Assembly: GCA_004026145.2 (NCBI GenBank)
Contig: CP034976.1
Coordinates: 2,646,296-2,710,295 of the forward strand
Length of the DNA stretch: 64,000 nt
Origin: Takifugu bimaculatus
Lineage: Eukaryota; Chordata; Actinopteri; Tetraodontiformes; Tetraodontidae
Direction: 5' to 3'
A program made the position numbers and the translations under genes. Under the pieces are notes generated by a model. It was not told the origin of the DNA. It made no database searches and worked only from the letters and a program-made list of their open reading frames with translations. Below are positions 1-12,500 of this stretch, one piece after another (position 1 is the stretch's first letter; each line of letters starts with the position of its first letter).

Positions 1-2110
1 GAAGCCATCGTCTCGCTCTTGTCTCCTCCGTGTTGGACAGATAGATGATGTGAGAACATGGATGGGAGAACAACCTTCTAATGCTGTTAGAACCACTGGT
101 CCAAGCCTGTTGGACCTTTATCAATCAGTACCTTTTAATATTGTTTCTGCCAGTTTCTTGCATTTCTCAAACACATCAAAGGAGCGAGGGCTCACTCAGA
201 CCTGGGGGAACACATATTAGAACCAGACCAGCCTGATCCAGCATCAAGAACCCCCCCCCCAGTGAGGCTCAGTAGGCTGTTTGGCCTCTGGTGTTGGTGG
301 TGAGTGCAGAGAACATCAGCAGTCTTCATCCTCCAGCAGCACCTGATGGATCAAGGCCCACAGGACCAGCAGGTGGTCTGCCTGTGGGTCAGAGGAGCTC
401 ATCCCAGAACCTTTACACCTTTGGGTCTTCATCCTACCAAAACATCAGTTGAGCTCTGGGGAGGACGAGGCTGCTGATAAGGATTGGGCCGTCTGACAGG
501 TGGAGCCAGGTCTCCTGGACCTGACCTCCGTCCTGGGGGGGGCGGAGCCCTGAAAATCCGCCTCGGCCTGCGTTGCCTCAGCGTCCCTCCCCTGGGACCA
601 AATCTGGCTTTTTTTCTTTGAGTGGAGCAGCTGGGAGCTCGGCTGAGTCAGCGGTCCGTAACGGTCGCTAACGGGAGCTCCTCTTGGCTACATTAGCGTT
701 CCTGCGCTGCTTCTCCAGCTGTTGGACTCGTGATTTGTGACCACGAGGCCGGAGGTGTCGGAGGCTCCGGCGCCGCTGCAGAGGATTTCTGACTGTCAGC
801 AGGTCCAGTCGCAGCACTTACGGACGTGGAACAGCAGATCGTTTCACAACGGTCATCCCTGCTGGAGCTGTTTTTCTCTCCATTCAGCGGCACTTAGCGG
901 CCCGTTTGGGCCCGAATGGACCTGCTGCCATAAACACGACAGAAGCAGTTCAGAACCAAGCGAAGCGCCAAAGCTAAGGCGGCTCGTCATCGCTCGGCCA
1001 ACACCTCAGCCATGTTCATCAGAGATTCACTGGTTCAGGACAGGGGAAATCACGTGATCACCAATTCAAAGTGGATGTGAAGGAGTCTTTACTGGACCTC
1101 ATTTAGTGTGTGAAGCCTCTGGCCTGTCTGTCGTCTGTCTGTCTGTCTGTCTGTCTGTCTGTTGGTCCGGTCTGTCTGTTGGTCTGTTCTGTCTGTTCGG
1201 TCGTCTGTCTGTCTACCTGTCTGCCTGCCTGTCTGTCTGTCTACCCTGCAGAGTGACAACCAGAAGCACCATAGCCTCTTCTATTGGTTCTCTTGGAACT
1301 CTGGTTCTCCCATATTGGCTGTGCAGGTTCTGATCTGGTCCTGGTCCTGGTCCTGGTCCTCCTTTAATGGCTGTTCTGACCAGAGTACAAGTCCAAATCT
1401 TCACCCACATGTTCCGTCCATCAGTACCTTTTATTACAGCACTCGAGAACCTTTTGTGTTGCGGGCTGGTCTCAGCTCACTCACTCATTTGGGTTTAGTT
1501 TGGACTGGACCTCTGATGTTCTGTGGAAGGAACTGAGCAATTGAACACGCAGCTGTCCAGTCCCGGTCCACGAGGGCCCCGATCCAGCCGGGTTTTCTGT
1601 CCCCCCAGGCTGAAGGTGAAGGGGAGAACCCAGGAAGTCTACCTGCGAGGTCGGGAACCCCGGTTGGTTCTTGTTCTGGACCCCCCCCCCTCCTGAGTGT
1701 AGCAACAGTTGTGTATCAGAGACTTGTCCTCTGTCTCTTCCTGTCCAACCTGAGCTTGTGGCGTTGAAACTGTCGATTTCTAAGAATCAGCATTAGTATT
1801 TGAGGCGGGTGAATTTTTGAACATTATTAATATACTTAATCTCTAAGTCTGTATATGTTTTATTAAATACAAACCTGTGTGACTGTAATTGGCCAGTTTA
1901 AAGATTTCAATTGTTGCTTTTGTCTGGATGCACTTTGTTCCTGATGACACATTCAGACCTAATTAACTTTTCTTTGCATTAAGCGTGTTTGCGACTCCTC
2001 TTTCACGAGCGTCTCCGGCTGATGGTGCAGCTGCCGCTTACGTTGTCATCGTCTACTTTACCCTCTGCGCCGGTTACCATAGCAACGCTCCGTTTGTTTC
2101 CACCTTGCAG
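1..2110. other. Noncoding DNA, probably an intron of the UBE2E-class gene
   Basis: No exon with recognisable protein similarity was found here. The next feature begins in the middle of a coding sequence, so its first exons must lie left of the window and this stretch is probably intronic. A GC-rich, CpG-containing part (about 540-1010) holds a palindromic MARE/AP-1-like site, GCTGAGTCAGC, at 642-652, followed by two AACGG motifs. That could be an internal promoter, but nothing proves it. A CTGT-rich simple repeat fills about 1123-1245. The short ORFs here have no family signature. Confidence 0.5.
1123..1245. repeat. CTGT-rich microsatellite, imperfect
   Basis: Runs of CTGT interrupted by GGTC and CTAC variants are read directly from the sequence. 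The apparent Cys/Leu/Ser/Val-rich ORF over it is a by-product of the tetranucleotide. Confidence 0.85.
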
Positions 2111-3117
2111 CGCCGGTCCTAAAGGAGACAACATCTATGAATGGAGGTCGACCATCCTCGGACCGCCGGGCTCCGTGTACGAGGGAGGTGTCTTCTTCCT
2201 GGACATCGCCTTCACCCCAGACTACCCCTTCAAGCCTCCCAAGGTCAGTGCTGAGGACCGGCCTGGTGGTCCAGCTGAGGACCAGGGTCAGACCTCTCCG
2301 TGGTGGACGTCTCGTCCACGTTTGAAGCTGCAGAGGCTTCATCCACACTCCTGTTCAGGCTGAGCTGTGGGTGCAGAGGTTCTTTGATCCCGTCCCGGTC
2401 CTCTCCATTCATCGTGATGTTAGGTCCCCGCCCCTGAGCCGGCGTCCTGTCCGTGTTGCTCCAGCGGGGGCCACAGACGTCACACAGGCCCCTGACACAG
2501 TCGCACTTTGATTCACCACTTTCCTGTAACTGGCACCATCTCAGAACACCTAAACGGACAAAGCTGCACCAGGCTGCAGTGCTGCTGTAGAGCCAGTGGT
2601 CTCCAGGGGTTCTAAGGGTGGTCTCCAGGGGGTTCTAAGGGTGTTCTCCAGGGTGTTCTAAGGGTGTTCTCCAGGGGTTCTAAGGGTGTTCTCCAGGGGT
2701 TCTAAGGGTGTTCTCCAGGGGGTTCTAAGGGGGTTCTCTTGAAATTCTTAAAAGAATGGTGGCTGATCACTGGTTGATCACCGACTGACCTCTGAACCCT
2801 AAAACATGTCCAGGCACTAAATCATCTTTTTTTGATGTCGGCTGTTTATAATAACACTGATAAAGGAGATTGAAAATGCCGATGTTTGCAAATGGACCCC
2901 CCATAAATGCAGCTTTTGCCAATTCCCAGGTTCCCCATAGCAACCAAATCAGCCTGGAGACTGGAAGTCAATGTAAATGCTGCCGTCAACCCTCTCTCTC
3001 TTAACCTCAGTGCTCCTGATGCTCACTCGCCCTTTCCCCCTCATCCACCTCAGACCGCGTCAGCAGCACCAAACTGCTCTGAGCAGCAGCCTTGTTCCTC
3101 TGAACACAGCCTCCCTA

Positions 3118-3148
<31 letters not shown>

Positions 3149-4119
3149 TAACCGAGGCAGTACATCTGTGTGTATGTCATGGACACTTAAACTGTGCAGG
3201 CTCACGGGTTTATTCAAACTGTCCAACACTGAAGATGGCAGAACGACTCGATACTTTGCTGCCCTCCGATGGTGGTTGAGGAGTTTTAGCGACGAATGCT
3301 AACATTTACTGCAACTAACCAACCTAAATAAGAAAAACAAAACGGTTGAAGCTTTTCCTTTTCTTGTAGGTAACGCCTGACAAGCCCTAGTGAATTACCC
3401 ATATTAACTAACTAACTAACTAACTAACACTGGAACCAGAGCAGTCTGAGACACACTTGGTGCACCTTTAAGGAACATGTGTGACCAATGTAAATGTGTT
3501 TAAATGCATGTTAAACTCCTGCTCCGGTCCCCGTTATTATTTAAAAGCTGATGCATGTTTGAAGTGGTGAGAGAACCCTGTGATCACACTCTTAACTGTG
3601 TGTGTGTGTGTGTGTGTATGTGTGTGTGTGTGGGTGTGTGTGTGTGGGGGGGGGGGGGACAGGTAACATTCCGTACGAGGATCTACCACTGCAACATCAA
3701 CAGTCAGGGGGTGATCTGTCTGGACATCCTGAAGGACAACTGGAGTCCCTGCGCTCACCATCTCCAAGGTGCTGCTCTCCATCTGCTCCCTGCTCACCGA
3801 CTGTAACCCAGGTACGAGCCGCGTCGGTCGGACCGTGGCTGCGCCGCCGCCACGTTTGGAACAAACGCCTGTGGTTGCTTCTGAACTGGATTATTGAAGC
3901 TGTGGGTTTGGGGTTGAATCAAAGGCCAGAGTGGAGGAGGTTGTTGACCTGCTGTCCGTCTGTCTCTCTGTCTGTCCGTCTGTCTCTCTGTCTGTCCATG
4001 TGTCTGTCTGTGTGTTTTCAGCTGACCCGCTGGTTGGAAGCATCGCCACACAGTACCTGACCAACAGAACAGAGCATGACAGAATAGCCAAACAGTGGAC
4101 CAAGCGGTACGCCACATAG
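2111..4119 (+). CDS. ube2e1: Ubiquitin-conjugating enzyme E2 E class, 3' exons (5' end outside window)
   Basis: Three exons: 2111-2243, 3663-3811 and 4022-4119 (stop TAG 4117-4119). They encode the UBC core from the SAGPKGDNIYEW segment to the family C-terminus QWTKRYAT. The catalytic cysteine is in the GVICLDILKDNW motif of the middle exon. Class III E2s charge ubiquitin from E1 and pass it to RING E3 ligases. The N-terminal serine-rich extension and the KRIQKEL helix are missing, so they must be encoded upstream. Phases match (0, then 1) only if one extra base at about 3750 is discounted; without that the middle exon shifts frame just after DNWSP. Residues are mixed between paralogues: FTPDYPF resembles UBE2E1/E2, whereas QYLTNR and HDRIA resemble UBE2E3. 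I chose ube2e1 because nr1d2 is the neighbour; the family is certain and the paralogue is not. Confidence 0.88.
2598..2740. repeat. Minisatellite, 22-24 bp unit, about 6 copies
   Basis: The unit reads GGTTCTAAGGGTGTTCTCCA with a variable G run. It recurs head to tail within the intron between the first two visible ube2e exons. No coding potential. Confidence 0.85.
3117..3147. repeat. (CA)n microsatellite
   Basis: A near-perfect CA run in the same ube2e intron. The rest of the intron (2741-3596) shows no other structure beyond a short CTAA repeat near 3407-3428. Confidence 0.85.
3597..3662. repeat. (GT)n followed by a G run, abutting a splice acceptor
   Basis: GT repeats run into an uninterrupted run of at least 12 G, then ACAG and the ube2e exon at 3663. 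The usual polypyrimidine tract is absent. See findings. Confidence 0.85.
3945..4011. repeat. CTGT/CCGT-rich microsatellite
   Basis: Imperfect tetranucleotide run in the last ube2e intron, ending just before the acceptor at 4021. It supplies the pyrimidine-rich tract for that acceptor. Confidence 0.75.
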
Positions 4120-4727
4120 ACCCGCGCCGCCCCCCCTCCTTTACCCCCCCACCCGTTACTGTACCTCTCTACCTCTTGCTGTCACCCATAGTCTGTCAAA
4201 GCACACTCACGAAGTGCAACAGGACTCCTGCCTTCCTGCCCCCCCCCACCCCCCCAGCCTAACATCTATCTTTTCTGTGTATTGAAAAAAGACAAATATT
4301 CCCTTTTGTTCGCCGTTGACTTGAAAGTTTCTTTTTTTTTATACAAAGAGAAGGTTGTTTGATTTTTATTTTCCAATAAGCGAATGTTGGAAAGGTGTGA
4401 GAGAAAAGAGCGCTGGAAGGGTTTCCCTTGTGTCTGTTCTCCGTAGCTGCAGCAGAAAACTCGGAATCGCTGCTTTGATTTCGGCTCCCTTCCTTCATCA
4501 GTGTATTACCTGCATGGAACAGGAAGCTTTGTTCTGACGGATCCTTTGTTCTTTTAAACTTCCGCTCCCTTTGTTTGTACTGTATGTATTTTTTCAGAGG
4601 CTTTTGAGGCAGACCACAGACCTTTAGGTCTGCCTGTGAAAGAGGCGGGACTTGTATATTTCCTGGCTACCCACCACGGCTGCGGTTGCAGAGTGGTTTG
4701 TTGTGCACTTGTATTACTGAAGCACCC

Positions 4728-4733
4728 AATAAA
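4728..4733 (+). terminator. Polyadenylation signal of the ube2e gene
   Basis: AATAAA lies about 610 bp after the stop codon. It is followed by a GT-rich stretch (TGTGGTTGGCTTGTG), the usual downstream element. 4120-4727 is therefore read as 3' UTR. Confidence 0.7.
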
Positions 4734-5324
4734 AACACACTGTGGTTGGCTTGTGACACGCTGTCAGGCTGTCTGTTTCATGGCCTCGGATCAGGGTCGG
4801 CTCGAGCTGTGATGGTCCTCGTGCTGTGCCTTTGGAGGGACTGTTGCCACGACAACTGTGCTTAATTGAAGTAGGACACGGAACATAATCAGGAGGTGCG
4901 TTGGGGACATATTGAAATATTGTCGCTTGTTCTTAAAAGACACAAATAACAGAATGTTGCTACCAACTTGGGCTTTTTCAGCCTCCGTTAATCCCATTAA
5001 ACACTTTTGTAGCACTTCGGCACCAAACCTGCCAACTAATCCGGGTTTTTTCTGCTTGAAAAGCGTCAATAGAACCTGCTAAAATGCTACAAATGGGAAA
5101 CACGCAGCACAACATTCACACGCTTCCACGAATTGGCAGAAATGTCAGATAACGCGATGCAGGTTGACAGATCAGCTGTAACGTTGGACGGCTTCGTGGC
5201 ACCTGAGGAGGTTCAGGAGACGGCGCCGGTCGAGCCTCCCCGACGGAGGTGGTCCAGAAGCAACAGGTTAGCTCGTGTAGCTCCACCTGCTAAAGAAACC
5301 GAGCCTGGTTCTGATGGAAAGTGC

Positions 5325-5640
5325 ATCCCAATGTGTTGGGTAAGGAGCTGCAGACCAGTCAGGACGTCCACCCTGACCCCTGTTCACCCGTGACGGCTCC
5401 GACGGACACCTGGGCTTCAGAACCGGACCGCGGAGCAGTGGAAGAAGGTGCTCGCCTGGGGATCACACGGCACCAGGATGCATTGTGGGAAGACAGATCC
5501 TCACGTGGTCCTCAAAGCCACGTGGACGTTACTTGGACATGTAACACCTCCCTCGGAACCGATGCGGACGGCGCTCGGCCCTTCATGGAAATGACATCAC
5601 CTGATGGGCGTGGCCTCTTTCAGCAGGACGACCTCACCTG
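5325..5640 (+). pseudogene. Decayed Tc1-like transposase fragment
   Basis: Pieces of a Tc1/mariner transposase can be followed across shifted frames: a segment like RPVRxxxLTPVH, then AEQWKKV, then HVDV and FMEM.SPDG.GLFQQD. The last is the block that ends at the second catalytic Asp of the DDE triad. Stops and frame changes break it, so no active enzyme is made. The piece starts abruptly after a 190-bp open stretch (5133-5320) that I cannot assign. It lies in the spacer between ube2e and nr1d2. Confidence 0.65.
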
Positions 5641-8600
5641 ATGGATGCGTTAAAGAAATTAACTTGGATTCTCTTTCTCTCCCCTCTGAAATTCTGAATT
5701 CATTGACGCAGTAGATCTTAGAAGGACTTGGCGAGTCTCGTTAAGTCGTGTGTTAACTCGGACCGGTGAAAGTGTCGTCATCCTAGGTTGTGACCTGTCG
5801 TCAGCCGCCCCCCCTGGAAACGCCCCTCTGCTTGATTATGGCTCATTTTTGCTGTGAGCAGGAACAATAATCGAAGCAATCCATCTGATGGATGTTGCTT
5901 GGATTATGTTGTCATGGAGCTCACAGGCTGTGGATCCAGAAGCTTCGGCTGGTTTTTGGAAGGAACAACCCGTTTGTTGTTGTTCACTATGGTTACACTA
6001 TTTTGCCCTTTTCGGGGCCACTGAAGGCAGATAAATCATGTGATTCTCTCACTTTTCTGATGTTAGAGAAAAGAAAAGTTTTCAGCCAGCTGAAGTTGTT
6101 CTGTTGCCTTGATTATAACCTGTTAATGCCATTGAGGTTGTTCAATTATCACATTTTTATGTATTTATTTTGCACGTTTTTTTTACACAAGTGCATCTTT
6201 CCTCCTTTAGCGTCATAAGAGGAAAATAAATTATATTAAATGAATGCATAACACATTTCTGGGGTGATATATGTATACATAAACACTTTCAACTTGTGTC
6301 CATCTGCTATTTCACAGCTTGCACTAAGGAATACGTGCACAGCCGTTGTGATCAGTGCAGCTGAAAGATTCAGACTGTATCAGAACATCCTGTCGTGTGT
6401 TCTAACAATACAAAGTTTAAGAAAATGGGCTTTTTTTTTTTTTTACAAATGCATGAGTTACTCTTATTAATCAGCCTTAGATTAGATGTGTTGAATTCAG
6501 TTTAATTTTTAGCCTAATGGTGGTTTGAACTGGCTTTTTCATGCTAAGTAGATTGATTTTTCATTCCTAATAATAATAAAGCCTTAGAAGAAATTATTTA
6601 TTATTGGTAGTATTAGTAGTATTATTGTTATTATTATTTCATACTGTGCAAAAATGTATTTCTTTTGGTAATTTAGAACGGTGTTCTATCCCAGATGTAA
6701 CTTAAATACGAGTCTTATGTATGTCTGCTGTCGACGCTGCAATACTGCTTTAATCCTGCAGAGGGCGACAGGCCGCCAGCCAGCAGAGGGCCAGACACAA
6801 CAGAGGCGCTGTTCCAGTGATTTACCCTGTGGTATTTCTCTCTGTCTGTCTTTCTGTGGACACTGATCTGCCTGCTTCTGTGTGGGTGGACAGTTTAGGT
6901 CCAGCTGGACCCGCCGTGTTCACGTGTGTTCACGTGTGACAGCAGCAAAGCTCTAATAGATGAGGTCGTCACATGAACAGACGCTTTAATGAAGGCTCTG
7001 ATATCTCGTAGGTGTCGGAGGGAAACACGGTTAATGGAAAGAATTTCGAGTTTGTCTCTCCTTTTATCGCTCCTACTGACCCCTCCTGTCCGGTAGGTGG
7101 CGATATTGCGACCTCTGAGTTGGTCAACAGCCACCAATCAAATCAAAGGAAGAAGGTCTGCAGTCTGTCAGCATAAGAGAACATTCATATTTGATATTTC
7201 CTAACGAAGGTATGACACTCGAGAACTGAGATACTCTCCATTCTCTCTGGTAAATATTACACTTATTCACTTACTCACATATTGACGAGAAAGTTTATAG
7301 AAAGTTTGACTCTTCTCTAGGTTTGATGCAGTCATTCATCATCTGAAACTCTAAACAAGGTTGTCTAACTTGACACACCTTCTGTTTCCTGGTCTTCTTC
7401 CCAGGAATAAACGTAACAGCATAATTACACTCTGGGAGAAGAACCAGATGCTGCAGGCATTGAAAATCATGGATTTATGCATTAAAGATCAGAATGATTG
7501 CACCTTTTGTAAACTGACCACTTAGTGGCACTTGTTTTCATATGCATCTACCACAAAGCGCGTTTGTCCTGCCACACATGAACATCAGATAAAGACTTTA
7601 CTGCTTCTCATGTTCCAGCTGATTACATTATCTTGAATATCTGGTAATATACTTGCACAACAGAACAGAAATGTAGGACTGTAATATATTAATTTAAATG
7701 ACACTTTTCACTCACATCTAGGGGGGATGAGACCTTAGCTAGGTTTGGGCAGATAAATGATCCATTAAGAGGTTCATCAACCTTCCACTGTGATGTGGAA
7801 AATCCCAATAGAGAGAAACATTGCCATAAAACAATCCACCAGGATGAACATTCCTCAAACAAAGGTCTCCTCCTCACAATCCCTGAAGATCCCATCTCTC
7901 CTGCACGGATCAGGAGCCTCCCCCTCGGAATAACTGGTCCCTTCAGATGAAGGTAACGTTGTGGTGGATTTTATAAACATAGGTTTTTTTGCATAAATTA
8001 TAGACATACATAGAACAAACTGTTGACATTTAATGTTGTTTTTACTGATGTATTTTTTTTAAAAAAATACCCACAAAACTAGGAAGAAGCAGAGGACTGC
8101 GGAGCTCTGCAGGTCCTTGTGTATCCTTAGCTTAATCTGAGGAAATGTAACACAATAAAATAACAACTCTGACATGAATAAAACATAGTTGCAACCTTAC
8201 AGCTTAAAAAAAGAGTGGAAACATGAAACAGGCATAAATCTCGATCTGCAGGATAAGAATTAATCATTTGAATTATTCTTTTATTTTATTAACGGTGACT
8301 TCTAAACACAGCTGATTATTGTACACGTGCAACAGCAGAGGGGGAGGAAACAGCCAGTGACGTCAGTGGATCAGTGAGCTTTAGGGCAGAGTAGACACAT
8401 ATCAAGGTATCAGCTGCTAAGTCTATTTAAGAATACCGTGTATCGGTTTGATGTAGGCTCTTCGCTAAAGGGTGCCCAGTAAAATGTTATTTTAACATAT
8501 TTTATTTAAACCCAATGGGCAGATACATGCTTGGGGGAATTTTCCACGCTTCAATGGCAAAAACACGCTTTCCTTACAACTGCTGGCCCTTTAATTTCTA

Positions 8601-9180
8601 TAGATAGTCGTGTGTACACCTGTGAGACCACAATCTGAGCCCTTTGATCTGAGATTAATGACAGGAGTCCTGTATGGAGATTAAGATCTGCAGCAGCTCG
8701 AAGGCTCGCTGGAAAAGTGATTAAAACAACGAAACACAAATGGAAAGGTGAAGCTTTTAACACGTGTAAATAAATACCTGCAAAAGCTGCACCAGCACCC
8801 CCAGACAAATGGGCGTGAAGGGTTTCCCCACCTGTGGTCCCGCTGAGCTTCCAGTGTTCCAATAACAGACACTGACGTGTCATTTACACTATATATCAGT
8901 GTTTGCTGTCACATATACAAGTAGAATCAATCCTGCTGATCCCAAGACAACTTAATGTATCTGGTGCTTTGAGCGACGTATTCATATCTAAATATAGCCG
9001 GAAACATGTGGCGCTGACATCATTTCTGCCTCTCACACAGGCAAATGTGGAAAAGATCTCCGCTTTAGCGTCTCTGTGGATTCTCCCGAAAGAGGGAAAC
9101 AACATAATTAGATCAATAAATAGGAAGACTTCCAGGGAACAGGGCGCACGCGGCAGGTCCACCGGACAGGCGTCACCCTC
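5641..9180. other. Intergenic spacer, no gene seen
   Basis: AT-rich DNA with short ATT and poly-T runs near 6430-6640 and no spliceable coding exon with family similarity. The sequence at about 7085-7160 resembles a common fish interspersed-repeat end, but I could not name it. Small ORFs here are under 110 codons and featureless. Confidence 0.5.
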
Positions 9181-9577
9181 CTCCGTGTTCTGTGCAACGT
9201 GACCGCTGCAACGGTTCCCCGGTTACGTCGCAGGCGCGCGGCTTGGCTCCGCCCCCTTGTGTTCTGAAAGTGTGTCACTGGGTTAAAGTGGCTCGCGCTG
9301 CCGCGCGAAGGGGCGTGGCCAGCAAGTGGGTCACATGGGCGAACACACGCTCGAGAACATTTAGTTCTTTTGACGACCCGCAGTCACACACAACAAGGAG
9401 GAGTTCTCCCATTCACAACGCCCTTGTTCGGCGTCATGTTCCAATCTGCCCGGCCGAAACTCTGGTATGAGCTTCAGTAGCGTCGTTCGCCGCCTTACAG
9501 CTGCACCAGTTTAGAGAGGCTTTCCTGAGAGGTGGCAGATAATAAGCAGTGAAAAGCGACTTTTTCCTCCCGCGGAG
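9181..9577 (+). promoter_or_regulatory. nr1d2 promoter / 5' UTR region with RORE
   Basis: A GC- and CpG-rich block directly upstream of the inferred nr1d2 start codon. It holds AAGTGGGTCA (9324-9333), which fits the ROR/REV-ERB response element AWNTRGGTCA, about 245 bp before the ATG. GC boxes (CCGCCCCC-like at about 9250 and GGGGCGTGG at 9310) are nearby. Rev-erb genes are known to be controlled through ROREs by ROR activators and by their own product, so this placement makes sense. The transcription start is not determined. Confidence 0.55.
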
Positions 9578-12500
9578 ATGCCTGAGGACGTTGGAACAGC
9601 CAAAGCTGGTAAGATGACAGTTCTTCGTTTATTAGTGCGGTCTGCATGCAGGGCACAAACTCAACACACTCCTGTGACAATGTCAGCTTTTTGTGAGGTT
9701 AAACAGGACTCGAGAGAATCAGGACAGGTCCACCTTTAAAGTGACCCATAATGTGAACAAGTCCCATCTTTTAGTGGGGGGAATAAAAGCTAAAGTACTG
9801 TGGTTGCACAAGTGTTTCCAGCCTGCAGTAACTGGGAGGCTGGTGTGTTCAGACCATCAGACTCCTGCTCAGCAGTGGTCCGTCCATCATTCCTGGGTTG
9901 AGCTCTTCCAGGAGGATCTTCCTGACTTGTCCTTAGTTAGATGAGACAGCAAAGCCACGGTCCACAGAGAGCTTCCAGAGCATCAGAGGGGTCTCACTGT
10001 TGGAGGGATCAGTCAGGAGAAGAGAAGAAAAGAGTTTCCAAGGCTTCAGATAGACCATGGACCACAGTGAAGACAGGAGGACATGTGGCTCCACAGGGAC
10101 ACGACCGAGAACTGGACGTCCCTCCAAAACCCATGAGGAGACCAGGAGAAAATGGGTCAGGGAGGCTTCCAGGAGGCCGACAGCAACATTAAAGGAGCTG
10201 CTGGAAGGTCCTGGAGGTGGTCTACATGTGACAAGAACCTCCAGGGTTCTTCATAGGTTTGGGCTGGGGGGGGGGGGGGGGGGCAACACAGAAGCCTTTT
10301 CTGGTGAGGAACATCCACTACTGAAGATGAGGATATCCTCACAATCCAACAGGTTTATTGGAGCACCAGCCAGGATGTGATGTTAAAGGCTGAGTTCTGT
10401 AATAAAGTCAAAAGGTGCTTTAGGTATGTGTAACTTTAAGGGTGTGTGTATTTTTTATATTTTTTTAAAATTATATTTCCCCCTAAAACATTTTGTTTTT
10501 CAATCGGCTGACATGATTTCTCTTGGACCCATTTTGCTCGAGGACAGTGTGGAGACCTTCATGTCCTCTGTATGTAGGTGAAGCTTCACATCTTTCATAC
10601 ATATTTGACTGGTTCTGCTACTTTTGATGGAAGCAGTGGGGGAAGAACCCACCAGTCGGTCTCACTGAATGTGTCATAAAGGTAGAAAGAAGGACAGAAC
10701 TCAGTGAATTACCTTCTACTTTTTATTTTAAATATATTTTTCCCGTCGCGGAAACGCACATTTAACACGACAACGTGTGAAAAGTGGGGTCTTTTAAAGC
10801 GTATTCTGAAATGGGGTTAGCAGCGCCACCGCTGCCTTGGACACAACAACAATGTTTATGTTCCTCCGACTGTACTCACATGGACAGCGTAGCCCGGCCA
10901 CGTGCGCCTGTGTGTACGCGCCTCAGCAGCGCGCCTCTGATTGGCTGAGAGGCGTTCGTGTCCTGGCCACGTTTTAGCGGGGCGCGCCTGTGATTGGCTG
11001 GAGCCGGTCCCGAGGCGCCGCGTGTTGCATAATTTGGTGTGTTCCCTGCGAGGTCCACGTGAGCCGCGAGCGGAGCCGCAGCCTGACCCAGATCTGCTGT
11101 TGTTACAGGGAATTCATGACAGGTCCACGTGTGGGCGGGCTGTGAAGCCTGGCTGAGGACACCAGATATCTCTTTAAAATGCAAATGGATTTGACACTAT
11201 ATTAAAACCAAAACAAAACAAAGCTTCCAATAAATGATTCATCGCAACACAACCCCGGTTTGAGGCGGCGCACTCTCAAAATCTGGGAATCTGGGAGTAA
11301 ATCGTCTGATAAAGTTGTGGCGGGTTGGTGCACGTAAACAGATGTTCCCCTTTCAGTGTTTCTGACGTTCTTCTGAACGTCTGATGTTGCTCCAGTGCTT
11401 CAGTGACCCCGTCTGGGTAGTTGGGTCAGCAGAACATACTCCCACAGCATGTCCAGTGTTACGTAAGGGGTTATCCAACCAGCATATGCTGGGATTGATA
11501 ACGGGTTGATCACTGACAGCACTGGAAAGACACCAGTACGGGCGTGTCAGGAACATCTTTAACTGCAGGGACTTTTATGTGCGTGGGCAGTTCTTGTACA
11601 TGTTCGTAGTATCGTGCCAGGGCTGTTTGTTTTGGTGTTTGTCTCAGAGCGACAAGAAATGTTAATCATACATTTGACAAGTATTGGGTCAACTTTTGGA
11701 TTATCTTGCCAGTGTAGTTGTCACCATAGTTACCACCCTGTCTAGTTGTATAATGAAAACTTGCTTTTTGTTCACAGGAGGGGTCATTGCCTATATTTCC
11801 TCTGGCTCCACTTCCATCCCAGAGTCCTGTAGGAGCGGTAGCCCCAACAGCAGCTACTTGTCCACATCACCATCGCTGTCCCGCCCCGCGCTGCCCAGCA
11901 GAGCCATCGGGATGGTGGTGGACATCTCTCCCCCTACCAAAAGTTCCCAACAGCGTAGTCATGGCGTGGAGAAGCCAGGACGTTCCTCATCATCCAGCAA
12001 GACCTGCGTTACCAGTAAGCACAGTACTGCTATGGTCAACATGTCCTCCTGATGTGGTCCAGGATGCTAATTGCAGGTTGTTGTTTTTTTGTTGTTTTTA
12101 CAGAGATTAATGGTATGGTGCTGCTCTGCAAGGTGTGTGGCGACGTGGCCTCTGGCTTCCATTACGGCGTCCATGCCTGTGAGGGCTGCAAGGTAACACA
12201 AGGTTCCCACTAGAAAGGCCTTTCTACCGCCTTTTAGCCTCCCTTTGATTTCTGACTGTGCACTCCAGCCTGATTCATTCTCCTGTGTGGGTCCTGCAGG
12301 GTTTTTTCCGAAGGAGCATCCAGCAGAACATCCAGTATAAAAAGTGTCTTAAAATGGAGAACTGCACCATCGTCAGGATCAACAGAAACCGCTGTCAGCA
12401 GTGTCGCTTCAAGAAGTGCCTCGCTGTCGGCATGTCCAGAGACGGTGAGGAGACGGCGCCTGGTTGCTTTTGAATAGCATGCAGGCCTTGTCCGATCGCC

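Noticed and set aside
737..1057. 106-codon plus-strand ORF in the GC-rich patch
   Set aside because: No family similarity and no matching splice partner; open frames are expected in GC-rich DNA.
4791..5069. 92-codon minus-strand ORF after the ube2e poly(A) site
   Set aside because: No recognisable domain, no splice context; probably chance.
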